Shown: positions 36,444-45,354, counted from the first letter of the stretch. The stretch: DNA of 64,000 bases from Pedobacter rhizosphaerae (GCF_900111155.1 NZ_FOGG01000010.1:1-64000); one strand, 5' to 3'. Notes: a model not told the origin generated them from the letters alone. Made by a program: numbers and translations.

Positions 36444-36456
36444 TAAACAGTGTTCA
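36444..36456. promoter_or_regulatory. TetR-type operator near efflux genes
   Basis: TAAACAGTGTTCA is a 13-base palindrome (one mismatch) identical to the site at 37944 except at its second base. It sits between the TetR stop and the TolC-like start. Confidence 0.65.
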
Positions 36457-36476
36457 ACAAATAGTTAAAAAAAGGT

Positions 36477-37085
36477 TTAATCCTTTTCTAAGAGACGCAC
36501 AAAACAGGCATATCCATGCTCCATTAGTTCATCATTGGTTTTGCTGTGAAAGCTTGCAGTACGGTCTTTACAAAAGAGGGCGCAGATACCGTGAATTGCC
36601 GAAAGAATCATAAATGAAAAGTATTCAGAGTCCATTTCCTTGAAACGGCCCAACTCCTGGCATTCTTTCACCATAGAATGGAGATGATTGATGGCTTCAA
36701 CAGCTATCTGAAAACCGCTTTGATCTGGGTTTTTGATGGGTTCTTCCACTAAAAACATCAGGTTATAGTAGTCCTTATTTTCTTGTGCAAACTGGATAAA
36801 AACACGTCCACCTGCCTTTAATCGCTCAAAGGGATCAGGCAATACGTCCAAAACCCTTAACTGCTTAAGGAGCAAACTAAATCCTTCCTTATGGAGTTCG
36901 TGAAAGATCTCACTTTTATCCTTGAAGTGAAAATAAATTACACCTGCACTATAGCTGATCTCACTAGCAATGTTGCGCATACTGGTCTGCTCGTAGCCAT
37001 TTTGAAGAAATACTTTCCTTGCACCATTGAGTATGCGTTGACGCATTTCCTGCTTCTCTTTTTGTTTTCTTTCTGTAATGCCCAT
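36477..37085 (-). CDS. TetR/AcrR-family transcriptional regulator
   Basis: 202 residues. N-terminal HTH (about 12-60) with ILNGARKVFLQNGYEQTSMR and IASEISYSAGVIYFHFKDKSEIF, then an all-helical ligand domain (FERLKAGGRVFIQFAQENKDYYNLMFL). It lies between the SDR gene and the efflux genes in one transcription unit. Two near-identical palindromes, upstream of the SDR gene and upstream of the TolC-like gene, are likely its binding sites, which predicts autoregulation and control of efflux. Confidence 0.92.
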   Translation of the reverse strand: MGITERKQKEKQEMRQRILNGARKVFLQNGYEQTSMRNIASEISYSAGVIYFHFKDKSEIFHELHKEGFSLLLKQLRVLDVLPDPFERLKAGGRVFIQFAQENKDYYNLMFLVEEPIKNPDQSGFQIAVEAINHLHSMVKECQELGRFKEMDSEYFSFMILSAIHGICALFCKDRTASFHSKTNDELMEHGYACFVRLLEKD

Positions 37086-37117
37086 CAGTTGTGATAAATG
37101 TTAAAGATATAAATTTT

Positions 37118-37912
37118 CTATAATGGTGTACTGAATGGAACATGATTTTGAACTTTAGGCATTCCTGGACTGATACACGCCATAATTTTGATCGCAGCAG
37201 CTCTGCTTAGAAACCTAAAACCGAACAACATCAACCTGTTTTTAAGGCCTTGCACTACCCTGGGCTTATGTCTTTTTTTCAGCGCAGCCACCAGTTCATC
37301 TGCAACTTCCGAAACACTTGATACCACGAATTTTGGAAAATCATTTATACTCCGGCCAGCGTTGAGATGAAACTCCGAGTCTGCTGCACCAGGATTGAAA
37401 CCCATAATAAAAATACCTCTATCCTTGTACTCATACCATAAGGATTCGGAAAAGTTAGCTACAAAGCTCTTGGTAGCAGCATACACTGCTCCACCCGGTA
37501 GCGAACTGTGTCCCAATAATGACCCCATATTAACCAGCGCACTACCACGAGTAGCCCTTTCCAAAAATGAGAAAGATAATGCTACAGTTGCTTCCATGTT
37601 CAACCGCATGGTATCCAACTGATCCTCAAGATCTATTTCCAGGAATTCACCATAATGCCCATTCCCTGCATTGTTAATGAGCAGATCATAATCGTTGCTA
37701 CCGATATGCTCCATGAGTCTTCTAAGCTCATCATGATTACAAAGATCAGCTAAGATTGCCTGATGAGATCCACTGCCGAGTTCTTTAAGCAAATGATTGA
37801 GCTTTTGCTCATTTCTTGCAACAAGGGTAATGGCATAGTTATATCCGGCAAGCCGCTTAGCGACTTCAAGACCGATACCACCGCTTGCTCCGGTAATTAA
37901 TGCTTTTTTCAT
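37118..37912 (-). CDS. SDR-family oxidoreductase
   Basis: 264 residues of a classical short-chain dehydrogenase/reductase. The NAD(P)-binding TGASGGIG motif is at residues 7-14, NNAGNG about 80, a Ser on strand 5 (LVNMGSLLG), and the catalytic YAATK motif about 145-149. The C-terminal part is longer and more hydrophobic than usual (RLMLFGFRFLSRAAAIK). It is the first gene of the TetR/efflux transcription unit, 32 bases before the TetR ATG, with an operator 32 bases upstream of its own start. It may act on the compound that the pump exports or that TetR senses. Confidence 0.9.
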   Translation of the reverse strand: MKKALITGASGGIGLEVAKRLAGYNYAITLVARNEQKLNHLLKELGSGSHQAILADLCNHDELRRLMEHIGSNDYDLLINNAGNGHYGEFLEIDLEDQLDTMRLNMEATVALSFSFLERATRGSALVNMGSLLGHSSLPGGAVYAATKSFVANFSESLWYEYKDRGIFIMGFNPGAADSEFHLNAGRSINDFPKFVVSSVSEVADELVAALKKRHKPRVVQGLKNRLMLFGFRFLSRAAAIKIMACISPGMPKVQNHVPFSTPL

Positions 37913-37943
37913 ATCGAATAATTTAATTCAGAAGCAAAAATAC

Positions 37944-37956
37944 TGAACAGTGTTCA
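37944..37956. promoter_or_regulatory. TetR-type operator upstream of the SDR gene
   Basis: TGAACAGTGTTCA is a perfect 13-base palindrome, 32 bases upstream of the SDR start. A nearly identical site is at 36444-36456. Confidence 0.68.
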
Positions 37957-38236
37957 ATAAAAAAAATTTTAATCAAATTATTATATTTTCAAATCATTAA
38001 GCTCATAAACCTTCCAAATGATAAGGACTGAATATTTCAATGAAACTGGTTTATCCCCCATCAATACGAAGCATTTCTCTACCATAACCTAATTGTCTAA
38101 ATGATGGTTATCGCTTATACTTATCCCATTGAATAACATAGTAACTGGAAGCCTTTAACCGCAATAAGAACATTCCATTTTTCAAAATCCACAGGCTATA
38201 TATCTATAGTGTAACTCAAACATTTTGTCGATATGA

Positions 38237-39598
38237 ATGTTTTTAATTAAATCTATCACCTTGGAAAATTCACGCCCGCAGGATCTTTCAATATTGGTCC
38301 AAGACAAATTAAAACTAAACAGGACCAGGTATCCTGTGCCGGATTTGAGTGTTCTTGACCAGCTTTTTGACTGCCTCTTTTACTCCAGTATGTGCAAGGA
38401 AGAGAGCGAATTGATCCAGGTTACCATCACCTTTATCAATCCGGAAAACCCAGATCCCAATCCACCAAAACACATCGTACCTGAGCGTTGGAGCTGTATA
38501 GTGTTTGATCATCATATACCACTGAGTACCAAGGCCCTTGCAAAACTTTCCAAAGCAGCAGACCCCTCAAGCTCTTCGATAGCTGTTTATTATGACCATA
38601 CAGGCGCACTCTATATCTGGGGAATGATTGATCAGGCGATGCATTATCAGAACTTCTTGAATTACGAGTCTGACAGGCACTCCGAGCAGCCCGGTCTGTT
38701 TCAGGTATCGATTAGTGATATCGGAACCCTACATGTATTATTTGATTACGAGCTTCTGGCTACATTGAAACAAAATGTACTGGTAAAAAGATATCTGGAT
38801 GTACTGACCATTGGCCCAATCTCCAAGATTTTGAAAACAAACGCCGATTTCCTGAAGACAGCTATACAGGCTTACCTGAAAGATTGCTACCCCAATGAGT
38901 ATTATGAAGATTGGGAGGAATTTTTAGATGGTCTATGGATTCAGACCTTTTCAAGATTACTGCTCAAAATCCAGAATTATCAGCACGGGGGTGCGATTCT
39001 GATAGCAGACAATAATATAGACCTGGATATCAAATATAAGATCCATTATGAGCGGTTAACCCTGGCCATGATCGCACATGCAAAGGCCTCTATAGATAAT
39101 TTTGTTACCGAGAGCATCATTGATGAATATTTACAGGCAGGCAGAAGATCAATCAGCCGCGGGCTTTACAATGCAGAGACCATATCATTCAATGCAAAAA
39201 AAGGTACCAGCGACGAAATCAAGGGGGCGATAAATTTCATCGCTTCTCAAAGCTGTGTGGACGGTGTGGTATTATTCAACAGAAATATGGTTTCGAACGG
39301 ATTTGGTGCGGTGTTAAAAGCTAAAAAGATGCCCCGCAAAATATATATATCTACCACTTCTACCGCAACGGCAAAATCACTTATTCCGCATGACCCCAAG
39401 CATTACGGTACCCGCCACCGATCCATGATTGCCTACTGCTGGAACCACCCTGGCTCGCTTGGTCTGGTCATTTCTCAGGATGGAGATATCCGTGCATTCT
39501 CCAAAATAGAAGATAAGCTCATCATGTGGGAAAACATCAAAACCCAGCAGTATATGACCAATAAAGCGCAGCGACACAAGAATCAGCAGGTAAAATAA
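38237..39598 (+). CDS. DisA/DAC-like putative diadenylate cyclase with N-terminal sensor (DACNV type)
   Basis: 453 residues, soluble. The C-terminal ~130 residues show the two signature motifs of DAC (DisA_N) enzymes: Asp342-Gly343 in VDGVVLFNRN, in place of the usual DGA, and GTRHR at 391-395, followed by LVISQDGDIRAF, which corresponds to the VSEEtG.Is strand of DAC. In known DAC enzymes these residues bind ATP and metal to make c-di-AMP. The N-terminal ~240 residues would be the sensor, as in the DACNV group. Nearby HGGAILIADN (250-259) is a likely DAC strand. The gene is monocistronic. Whether it is active is not shown by sequence. Confidence 0.72.
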   Translation: MFLIKSITLENSRPQDLSILVQDKLKLNRTRYPVPDLSVLDQLFDCLFYSSMCKEESELIQVTITFINPENPDPNPPKHIVPERWSCIVFDHHIPLSTKALAKLSKAADPSSSSIAVYYDHTGALYIWGMIDQAMHYQNFLNYESDRHSEQPGLFQVSISDIGTLHVLFDYELLATLKQNVLVKRYLDVLTIGPISKILKTNADFLKTAIQAYLKDCYPNEYYEDWEEFLDGLWIQTFSRLLLKIQNYQHGGAILIADNNIDLDIKYKIHYERLTLAMIAHAKASIDNFVTESIIDEYLQAGRRSISRGLYNAETISFNAKKGTSDEIKGAINFIASQSCVDGVVLFNRNMVSNGFGAVLKAKKMPRKIYISTTSTATAKSLIPHDPKHYGTRHRSMIAYCWNHPGSLGLVISQDGDIRAFSKIEDKLIMWENIKTQQYMTNKAQRHKNQQVK

Positions 39599-40430
39599 GT
39601 GCTATGCCAGATGAATGGCTATAACAGCGGATAAAGAATAAAAAAGCCCGTGAATCCTGACCGGCTTCCGTAGCGGATTTGGGGATTTCGCATAGTGGCC
39701 AGCTTTTCGGTTTATATTGTTCGCTCTATTTCACTCCAAAATGGCCATTCAGCTCATTTTAAGCGATTTTAAGCTTTCCAGAAGCCTGACCAGACTCATT
39801 AGTTGTTTTGCATGGAGAAATTAAATTGTCGCTGTGCTAAAGGCCTTAAAATCGAAACTTATAAATCTTTTGTTGGAGTATTTATTATCGACGGTAATTT
39901 TCTGTTATTCCAAGCCTAAAATGTCCTTTTAGACTGAATATTGCCTTCTAAGGAATCTCACGAAGGGTCAGTGGACCAACAATTACGAGTACTGTCTAAA
40001 AAATGACCAGATCAGATTGGGCCGGATTGGATATATTTGGGTCAGTCTTTAGGATACTATCAAGACAAGATGGTAAAAACGGGGTGTACAGTTTGGAATG
40101 AGAACCACTGCACACTTTTAGGTTTCTTCCCCACCCATGTAGCAAAGTCACCCATCCCTTACCCACAATAAGCTTTGGGGAAATCTTTTGATCGGCATTA
40201 ATCTTTTTTACGTGTTCCTTCCCTGCTTTTCAAAACACTTTTTTTAAATTATAAGAGATAAATTATCTGGTAAGAAAGCAATCTGTGGGTTTTTCATTTC
40301 GAACCTCCGCCAACCTTTCTGCCCCAACTGCAGCACACACAACTGAAAAAATTACAGTTTAAAAGCTGAAAAAAATTCATAAAAAATGAAAAAATTTCTG
40401 AAAAACTTTCCTATAAGCTACCAAAAGCAC
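39599..40430. other. Long intergenic region with a possible old IS end
   Basis: No gene supported. At about 39691-39775 related blocks AGTGGCCAGCTTTTCGG and AATGGCCATTCAGCTCATTT recur, a pattern seen at ends of IS21-like elements. A 35-codon frame starting at 39811 is not convincing. The remainder is AT-rich. Confidence 0.4.
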
Positions 40431-40431
40431 G

Positions 40432-40449
40432 TTGGCACACCCCTTGATA
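40432..40449 (+). promoter_or_regulatory. Sigma-54-like promoter upstream of hsp20
   Basis: TTGGCACACCCCTTGATA: GG at 40434-40435 and the -12 dinucleotide GA at 40446-40447 with exactly 10 bases between, against the consensus TGGCAC-N5-TTGC. The -24 half is perfect; GC is replaced by GA at -12. About 95 bases before the Hsp20 start. Confidence 0.5.
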
Positions 40450-40544
40450 TACCCAAACCGGGACCTACGGAATAAAAAGTCCTAGAGAAAAATTAATTAA
40501 TTTATAGTCCATTTTTTATTATACCATTAAAAGGAGAACATACT

Positions 40545-40985
40545 ATGACATTGGTTAAATTTAATCCAGAAAAGAAAAACAGCGCATTATTGCCAGGCTT
40601 TAATGACATTTTCGAATCCGTAATTGGAGACACATTCTTCTCAGATCGCCGCATTTCCAGCGTTCCTGCTGTAAACATTTCAGAATCAGCTGAAGCCTAC
40701 CAAATCGAACTGGCCGCACCGGGCCTTAAAAAAGAAGACTTCAGGGTATCAATAGAAAAAGATATGCTCAATATTTCTGCGCAAAAATCAGAGGAAAGCA
40801 GTTCGGAAGGCAAGATCTACAACAGACGTGAATACAGCTACTCGGCATTCACCCGATCTTTCACCCTTCCAGAAAGCGCAGATGCAGATAAAATCCAGGC
40901 CAGTTATACCCAGGGGGTACTAAAGCTCAGCCTTCCAAAAAAGGAAGAAGCCAAAGCAGTATCCAGACAGATTGAGATCAGATAA
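40545..40985 (+). CDS. hsp20: Small heat-shock protein, Hsp20/alpha-crystallin family
   Basis: 146 residues. The alpha-crystallin domain spans about 40-135, starting with VPAVNISESAEAYQIELAAPG, with FRVSIEKDMLNISAQK and the conserved QASYTQGVLKLSLPK segment. The N-terminal arm carries LLPGFNDIFESVIGDTFF. It is an ATP-independent holdase chaperone that forms oligomers. GGAGAACATACT precedes the ATG, giving an acceptable ribosome site. A sigma-54-like promoter lies upstream and a strong terminator downstream, so it is probably a single stress-induced transcript. Confidence 0.95.
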   Translation: MTLVKFNPEKKNSALLPGFNDIFESVIGDTFFSDRRISSVPAVNISESAEAYQIELAAPGLKKEDFRVSIEKDMLNISAQKSEESSSEGKIYNRREYSYSAFTRSFTLPESADADKIQASYTQGVLKLSLPKKEEAKAVSRQIEIR

Positions 40986-41000
40986 GCCCTTGAAAGGAAA

Positions 41001-41026
41001 AAATGCCGCCCTGTGCGGCATTTTTA
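41001..41026 (+). terminator. Rho-independent terminator after hsp20
   Basis: AAATGCCGC (41001-41009) pairs with GCGGCATTT (41015-41023) around CCTGT, with a T-run immediately after. It ends the hsp20 transcript 15 bases after the stop codon. Confidence 0.88.
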
Positions 41027-41078
41027 TATCAACCTAGATAAAGATCTTTAAGTTTACAAAGCTCAAAAGGCAAAGCCT

Positions 41079-41387
41079 ATGGAAACCACATTTTCGATCT
41101 GCGTTACGCTCAATCTGAAGAAAAAAAAACTTCCCTACGGGAAGTTCAGCCTGGGCAGGGAGAAAGCCTTGTCAATGGAAATATTCTCAATGCTAAAAGG
41201 GAAGAATGGCGACGGACATCCCTGCGCCATCCAGATGGAGCTTTCCCAGGAAATTGCAGGCCTTCCCGTTCCGATAAGTATGATCTATTGCAGCCTTGAA
41301 GAACTAAAGGAAAATGTCGCAGTAATTTCCAGGGAGATTTTCCGAATTGCCCAACTCGAAGAGGGAGATATCATCCCCCTTCAATAA
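41079..41387 (+). CDS. Hypothetical protein, 102 residues
   Basis: A 102-residue alpha/beta protein without a signal peptide or membrane segment. LNLKKKKLPYGKFSLGREKA near the start is strongly basic; the middle (CAIQMELSQEIAGLPVPISM) and end (EIFRIAQLEEGDII) look like regular strands and a helix. I do not recognise a family. It lies between hsp20 (which has its own terminator) and a stand-alone receiver protein 65 bases downstream, so it may be part of a stress-response group. Confidence 0.65.
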   Translation: METTFSICVTLNLKKKKLPYGKFSLGREKALSMEIFSMLKGKNGDGHPCAIQMELSQEIAGLPVPISMIYCSLEELKENVAVISREIFRIAQLEEGDIIPLQ

Positions 41388-41451
41388 GGGTAAAGTAGTA
41401 TAAAACTAAACCTAAAATCAAATGTTCTAGACCACTATAAAGAGAATAATA

Positions 41452-41883
41452 ATGGAAAAAAAGAAAATATTCATCGTCGAGGATGACCTGATGCTGCTGG
41501 AAGCCATTCAGGATATCCTGCTTGAGCACGGTTATAATTGCCAGGGTTGCTCCTATCCTGAAAATGCAATCCAGATGATCGAAGAATATCGACCTGATTT
41601 AGTCATACTGGACTACATGCTGCCGGATTGGAACGGAGGAGAACTCTGCAGCGCAATACGGGCCATTGATGATTTCGAATATATGCCCATCATCATCACC
41701 TCCGCCTATGCAAAAATCCTGCTATCACTTTCCGAATACGGATGTGATGCAATACTGGAAAAGCCTTTTGCTATATCAGAGCTCATCCAGCTCATCCAAG
41801 TACTGCTATCTACAAAGCGCAGCGATAGCGGCCTGCTTCCCAAAATAAAAACGTTGATAAAAAGTGCAATACCGGGAATATAG
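41452..41883 (+). CDS. Stand-alone receiver-domain protein
   Basis: 143 residues, a single receiver domain (about 5-122). It has the acidic pair D11/D12, phosphoacceptor Asp54 in LVILDYMLPDW, Thr/Ser at 83/84 and Lys104 in ILEKPF. No output domain is present; the ~20-residue tail is basic. Such proteins act by binding partners or as phosphate relays, and a hybrid or orphan kinase such as the one at 11.8 kb could serve as partner, although this is speculation. Start chosen at the ATG after an A-rich stretch. Confidence 0.9.
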   Translation: MEKKKIFIVEDDLMLLEAIQDILLEHGYNCQGCSYPENAIQMIEEYRPDLVILDYMLPDWNGGELCSAIRAIDDFEYMPIIITSAYAKILLSLSEYGCDAILEKPFAISELIQLIQVLLSTKRSDSGLLPKIKTLIKSAIPGI

Positions 41884-42479
41884 GGACAATCTAAAATATA
41901 AGCCCGAATTTTGTCTTCAGGTAACAATCATTAAAGATGCCAGGTTTAAAATTAAATTTGTTTTTTTAGATCCACTGCAAAACTGAGGGGGGGTATCCCC
42001 ATGATAAAAAATTCCGTTGGTATTTTTGCGCGGCTTTCATAAATTTTCCAATTGTAGTAGAGATGGAATATAGCCTAAATAATCGCTCTCTAAAAGCTAA
42101 ACTCAACATTCGCATAGAACTCACACCAGCTTTGTTTTGCATGCAGAAAGCTGACATCTCCTTAAAACTCCTTGTTATTGACAACATCGCTATTAAGACT
42201 GGCTGTAAATCCTTTTAATAACAACCAGGTAAAACGAATAAAAATGCAAGCTTAAGGTGTGGATTTTGTTAAGAGTTCGCATCATCAAAAAAACTATAAG
42301 GTAAAAAAGCTTCACTTTACAGAAAAATATACAGTGCCTCACCGAAATCACCGACAACTGCATAATAACCAATTTAACCTGAATTTTAACCAATTTACAT
42401 CCTTGATTTTAGGAGTTAACCCATAAAACAGCCAATACGAAGGGTTTTACCTATACACACAAAGCGGGTTAGGAAATAG
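41884..42479. other. Intergenic region between two receiver genes
   Basis: About 600 bases. The only coding-like stretch is a 51-codon plus-strand frame at 42063-42218 (MEYSLNNRSLKAKLNI...) with a plausible start; I give it about 0.25 as a small gene. Nothing else is supported. Confidence 0.4.
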
Positions 42480-42890
42480 ATGGTGATGGTGGTTGAAGAT
42501 GATGCTGCGATTAGGGATATCATTGGTATAATACTGGAAGAAGAAAATTATGAGGTCAGGCTTTGTGCGAATGCATGGTCTTTTAACCGTGAGATTTTAA
42601 CTGCTATGCCGGCTTTACTGATTTTTGATGTCCGTTTGCCGGATGGAGATGGTAAGGATCTTTGTAATCAGGTGAAAAAGGATTTGCGTACCAGTGAAAT
42701 TCCTGTGGTATTGATTTCCGCACACTCTTCTATGAGGGAAGTGAGTACAAAATGTGTTCCGGATAGTTTTATTGCAAAGCCCTTTAATAGTGGTGATTTG
42801 TATCGCAGGTTAATGCAATGGTCAATTAGGGCCTTGTTTACGATCAGGCCCATTATTCCTCACATCCCTTCCATCAATCATTTATTCTAA
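42480..42890 (+). CDS. Stand-alone receiver-domain protein
   Basis: 136 residues with a full receiver domain: acidic E6-D7-D8, phosphoacceptor Asp50 in LLIFDVRLPD, Ser80 in VVLISAH and Lys100 in FIAKPF. No output domain. The start MVMVVEDD at 42480 is close to the strand-1 motif, so no residues are likely missing. The C-terminal ~20 residues (RPIIPHIPSINHLF) have no known role. It lies next to a fragment of a serine-hydrolase gene, which suggests recombination in this interval. Confidence 0.88.
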   Translation: MVMVVEDDAAIRDIIGIILEEENYEVRLCANAWSFNREILTAMPALLIFDVRLPDGDGKDLCNQVKKDLRTSEIPVVLISAHSSMREVSTKCVPDSFIAKPFNSGDLYRRLMQWSIRALFTIRPIIPHIPSINHLF

Positions 42891-43235
42891 AGTAGTATAA
42901 GCTTATTGAGCCCCTCAATAAAACAGGTAACCGAACCAGCATTAATTACAAATAGGCCAGCGCCTCTTGACCAATTAAAACTGGAAGAATACACGGGAAA
43001 TTACTATTCACAAGAAGTGGATTCCAAACTAACCATATCACTTCAGGATGAGCAATTAATAATTACCCCTTATTCTAAGGACATATTTGTTCTAGTCCCT
43101 AAAAGTGTAGATTCCTTTCGAATCCTAAATTCAAAAGTCATCGTTGATTTTGACCGGCAAGATGGAAAACATCACAGAGTTACGCTTTACAACTCCGAAG
43201 GTCAGAAATGTTTCATTTTTGAAGTTATAGGCTAA
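42891..43235 (+). pseudogene. DUF3471-type C-terminal fragment
   Basis: A frame open from 42891 to TAG 43233-43235 without an ATG (a TTG occurs at 42906). It reads APLDQLKLEEYTGNYYSQE and then a strand-rich region (LTISLQDEQLIITPYSKDIF), the pattern of the DUF3471 domain at the C-terminus of serine hydrolases and beta-lactamase-like proteins (LExYxGxYYS...). The catalytic domain is absent. It is a relic or, less likely, a small single-domain gene with a TTG start. Confidence 0.55.
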
Positions 43236-43456
43236 CAGCTTTTCAGATCGATCAAAAATCTTATCATATTTAATTGATTATCTTAGGCCACTCAACAAGG
43301 ATAGAAGTTAGTTCTAAAAAAGCAAGATAGACTAATTGTTAAAAAATGTTAAAGTATTTTGAAAAAACCGTACAGTTTTTTTGTTTTGAAACCTAATCAG
43401 ATAATAGGAACAGAAAACATTTTTTAGAGCAATTACTAACATTTTTGGTTTAGATC

Positions 43457-44311
43457 ATGTCAACACAATTACTTCTCAAACCTTCGCGTAGGGGATTACT
43501 ACGCAAACTTTTAGTTATAGCATTAATAACAACGGGGGTGCCCGGCTATTCACAACAACAAGCTGCCCAGGAAAAGGTATCAACTTTGACCGCTAAACTG
43601 GTCAACATTGAGGCGGCAACGAACGAACCCTTTCGCTATTCTGTTACGCTGCACAACGGCACAGCCACACAGCAGCTCTTTGAGCTCAAAGCCGAACTTC
43701 CAGTGGGATGGCAGATGAGTAGCCGAGTTGATGGCAGCCAGGTGACCTCTGTAAACTTAGGGCCCCGAGAGACCCGTGAGATTGCCATTGAAATCTCCGC
43801 TACCAGTAGTGCTCAGGTGAAAAAGTATATCATACCCTTCAGTGCCACTTCATCCGGACAAACTCTTTCGCTCCAACTGGAGGCGGTTGTAAAAGGATCA
43901 TATGGAGCTGCTTTAAGTACTCCAACTGGAAGACTAAGCGAAGAACTGACCGCAGGATCGCACAAAGAAATTGAACTGGAGGTCCACAATACAGGCACAT
44001 TACCACTATCCTCGCTCAGCATTTCCTCACAGCTTCCAAGTGGATGGGAAGCAAGCTTTTCACCAAGCCAAATTGAAAAGCTGGAGGGTGGAAAGAAAAT
44101 GGTCATCAAGGCGACGCTAAAAGTACCGGATAAGACCATTGCAGGCGATTACAATGCCACATTTAACCTTACAGGAAATAATGCCACCACACAGGCAGCA
44201 TTCCGTATTTTCATTAAAACCTCCATGCTCTCCGGGTGGATTGGGATTATAATTATTGCCATTGCCATCTCAGCGGTGTACCTGCTCGTACGTAAATTCG
44301 GACGCCGTTAA
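43457..44311 (+). CDS. NEW3-domain membrane-anchored protein
   Basis: 284 residues. Signal peptide at about 13-33 (LLRKLLVIALITTGVPGYSQ). Two tandem immunoglobulin-like NEW3 domains follow (about 45-145 with FRYSVTLHNGTATQQLFELK and PVGWQMSSRV, and 155-250 with IELEVHNTGTLPLSSLSISS and PSGWEASFSP). A C-terminal helix (WIGIIIIAIAISAVYLLV) anchors it to the inner membrane with most of the protein in the periplasm. It precedes an ABC ATPase/permease pair by 34 bases, a gene order seen elsewhere, so it probably works with that exporter. Confidence 0.85.
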   Translation: MSTQLLLKPSRRGLLRKLLVIALITTGVPGYSQQQAAQEKVSTLTAKLVNIEAATNEPFRYSVTLHNGTATQQLFELKAELPVGWQMSSRVDGSQVTSVNLGPRETREIAIEISATSSAQVKKYIIPFSATSSGQTLSLQLEAVVKGSYGAALSTPTGRLSEELTAGSHKEIELEVHNTGTLPLSSLSISSQLPSGWEASFSPSQIEKLEGGKKMVIKATLKVPDKTIAGDYNATFNLTGNNATTQAAFRIFIKTSMLSGWIGIIIIAIAISAVYLLVRKFGRR

Positions 44312-44345
44312 GCCTCTTTACTATTAACTCTGAATAATAAGAAAG

Positions 44346-45344
44346 ATGGAACCAATCATAGACTTACGGGACCTAAGCAAGTGCTATGGTTCCCATACCG
44401 CCGTGGATAAACTAAGCCTTCAGATTTCGCGCGGGGAGATATTTGGGCTTTTGGGGCCAAACGGGGCAGGGAAGACTACGAGCATACTCATGATGCTTGG
44501 ACTTACTGAACCCGATAGCGGCACAGCAAGGGTATGTGGACTTGATGCCACAAGAGATGCTATTGCGATCAAACGAAAAGTTGGATATATGCCCGACAAT
44601 CTGGGATTTTATCCACAGCTAACCGGCCTGGAAAATCTGGTCTATATTGCCAGGCTGAATGGACAACCTGAGAAGGGAATAAAACACCATGCCAACGCAA
44701 TCCTGGAACTGGTAGGATTAAAGGAAGATACAGCTAAGCTGGTTTCTAAATATTCACGCGGTATGAAGCAACGGCTGGGACTGGCTGAGGTACTGATCAA
44801 GAAACCCGAACTCATTATACTTGATGAACCCACTTTGGGTATTGATCCCACTGGCGTAAAGGAATTTCTTGAACTCATCTCATCCCTGCAAAAAGAACAG
44901 GGGCTCACCGTACTGCTCTCCTCACACCACTTGCATCATGTACAGCAGGTATGTCACAGGGTTGGCATATTTGTGAAAGGAAAACTGCTGGCCACAGGTA
45001 ATCTCCAAACCCTTGCCGCTGAGCTTTTCGGTGATAGCGGTTTACACACTTACATTCAACTGACAGCACCACCAGCAGATGCTGAGCAACTAAAAGCTGA
45101 ATTTACCAGTTGGCCAGAAATTAATAGCCTGGATATTCAGGCGAATACCTTGAGCTTCAATACCAGTGAAAACATCACTCCAAAACTCATACGAAAGCTC
45201 ATCGACTTGGGAGAAAATATTCAGGCCGCCAGCCAAAAACAATATGGTTTGGATGAGATTTACCAAAAATATTTTGAACATACTACTAATTCTACCTTGG
45301 AAAATGAAAATATTAAGCGCAGGGTCTTTTTTGGCCGCAAGTAA
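44346..45344 (+). CDS. ABC transporter ATP-binding protein
   Basis: 332 residues. Walker A GPNGAGKT (37-44), signature YSRGMKQRLGLAE (136-148), Walker B LIILDEP (156-162) and the H-loop LSSHHLHHV. The extra ~110 residues after the ATPase core (from about 220) are common in ABC-2 exporters. The partner permease starts 10 bases downstream, and the NEW3 protein lies just upstream. Likely an exporter of unknown substrate; it lacks the features of a multidrug or lipid-specific subfamily that I could name. Confidence 0.92.
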   Translation: MEPIIDLRDLSKCYGSHTAVDKLSLQISRGEIFGLLGPNGAGKTTSILMMLGLTEPDSGTARVCGLDATRDAIAIKRKVGYMPDNLGFYPQLTGLENLVYIARLNGQPEKGIKHHANAILELVGLKEDTAKLVSKYSRGMKQRLGLAEVLIKKPELIILDEPTLGIDPTGVKEFLELISSLQKEQGLTVLLSSHHLHHVQQVCHRVGIFVKGKLLATGNLQTLAAELFGDSGLHTYIQLTAPPADAEQLKAEFTSWPEINSLDIQANTLSFNTSENITPKLIRKLIDLGENIQAASQKQYGLDEIYQKYFEHTTNSTLENENIKRRVFFGRK

Positions 45345-45354
45345 AAATAACCTA

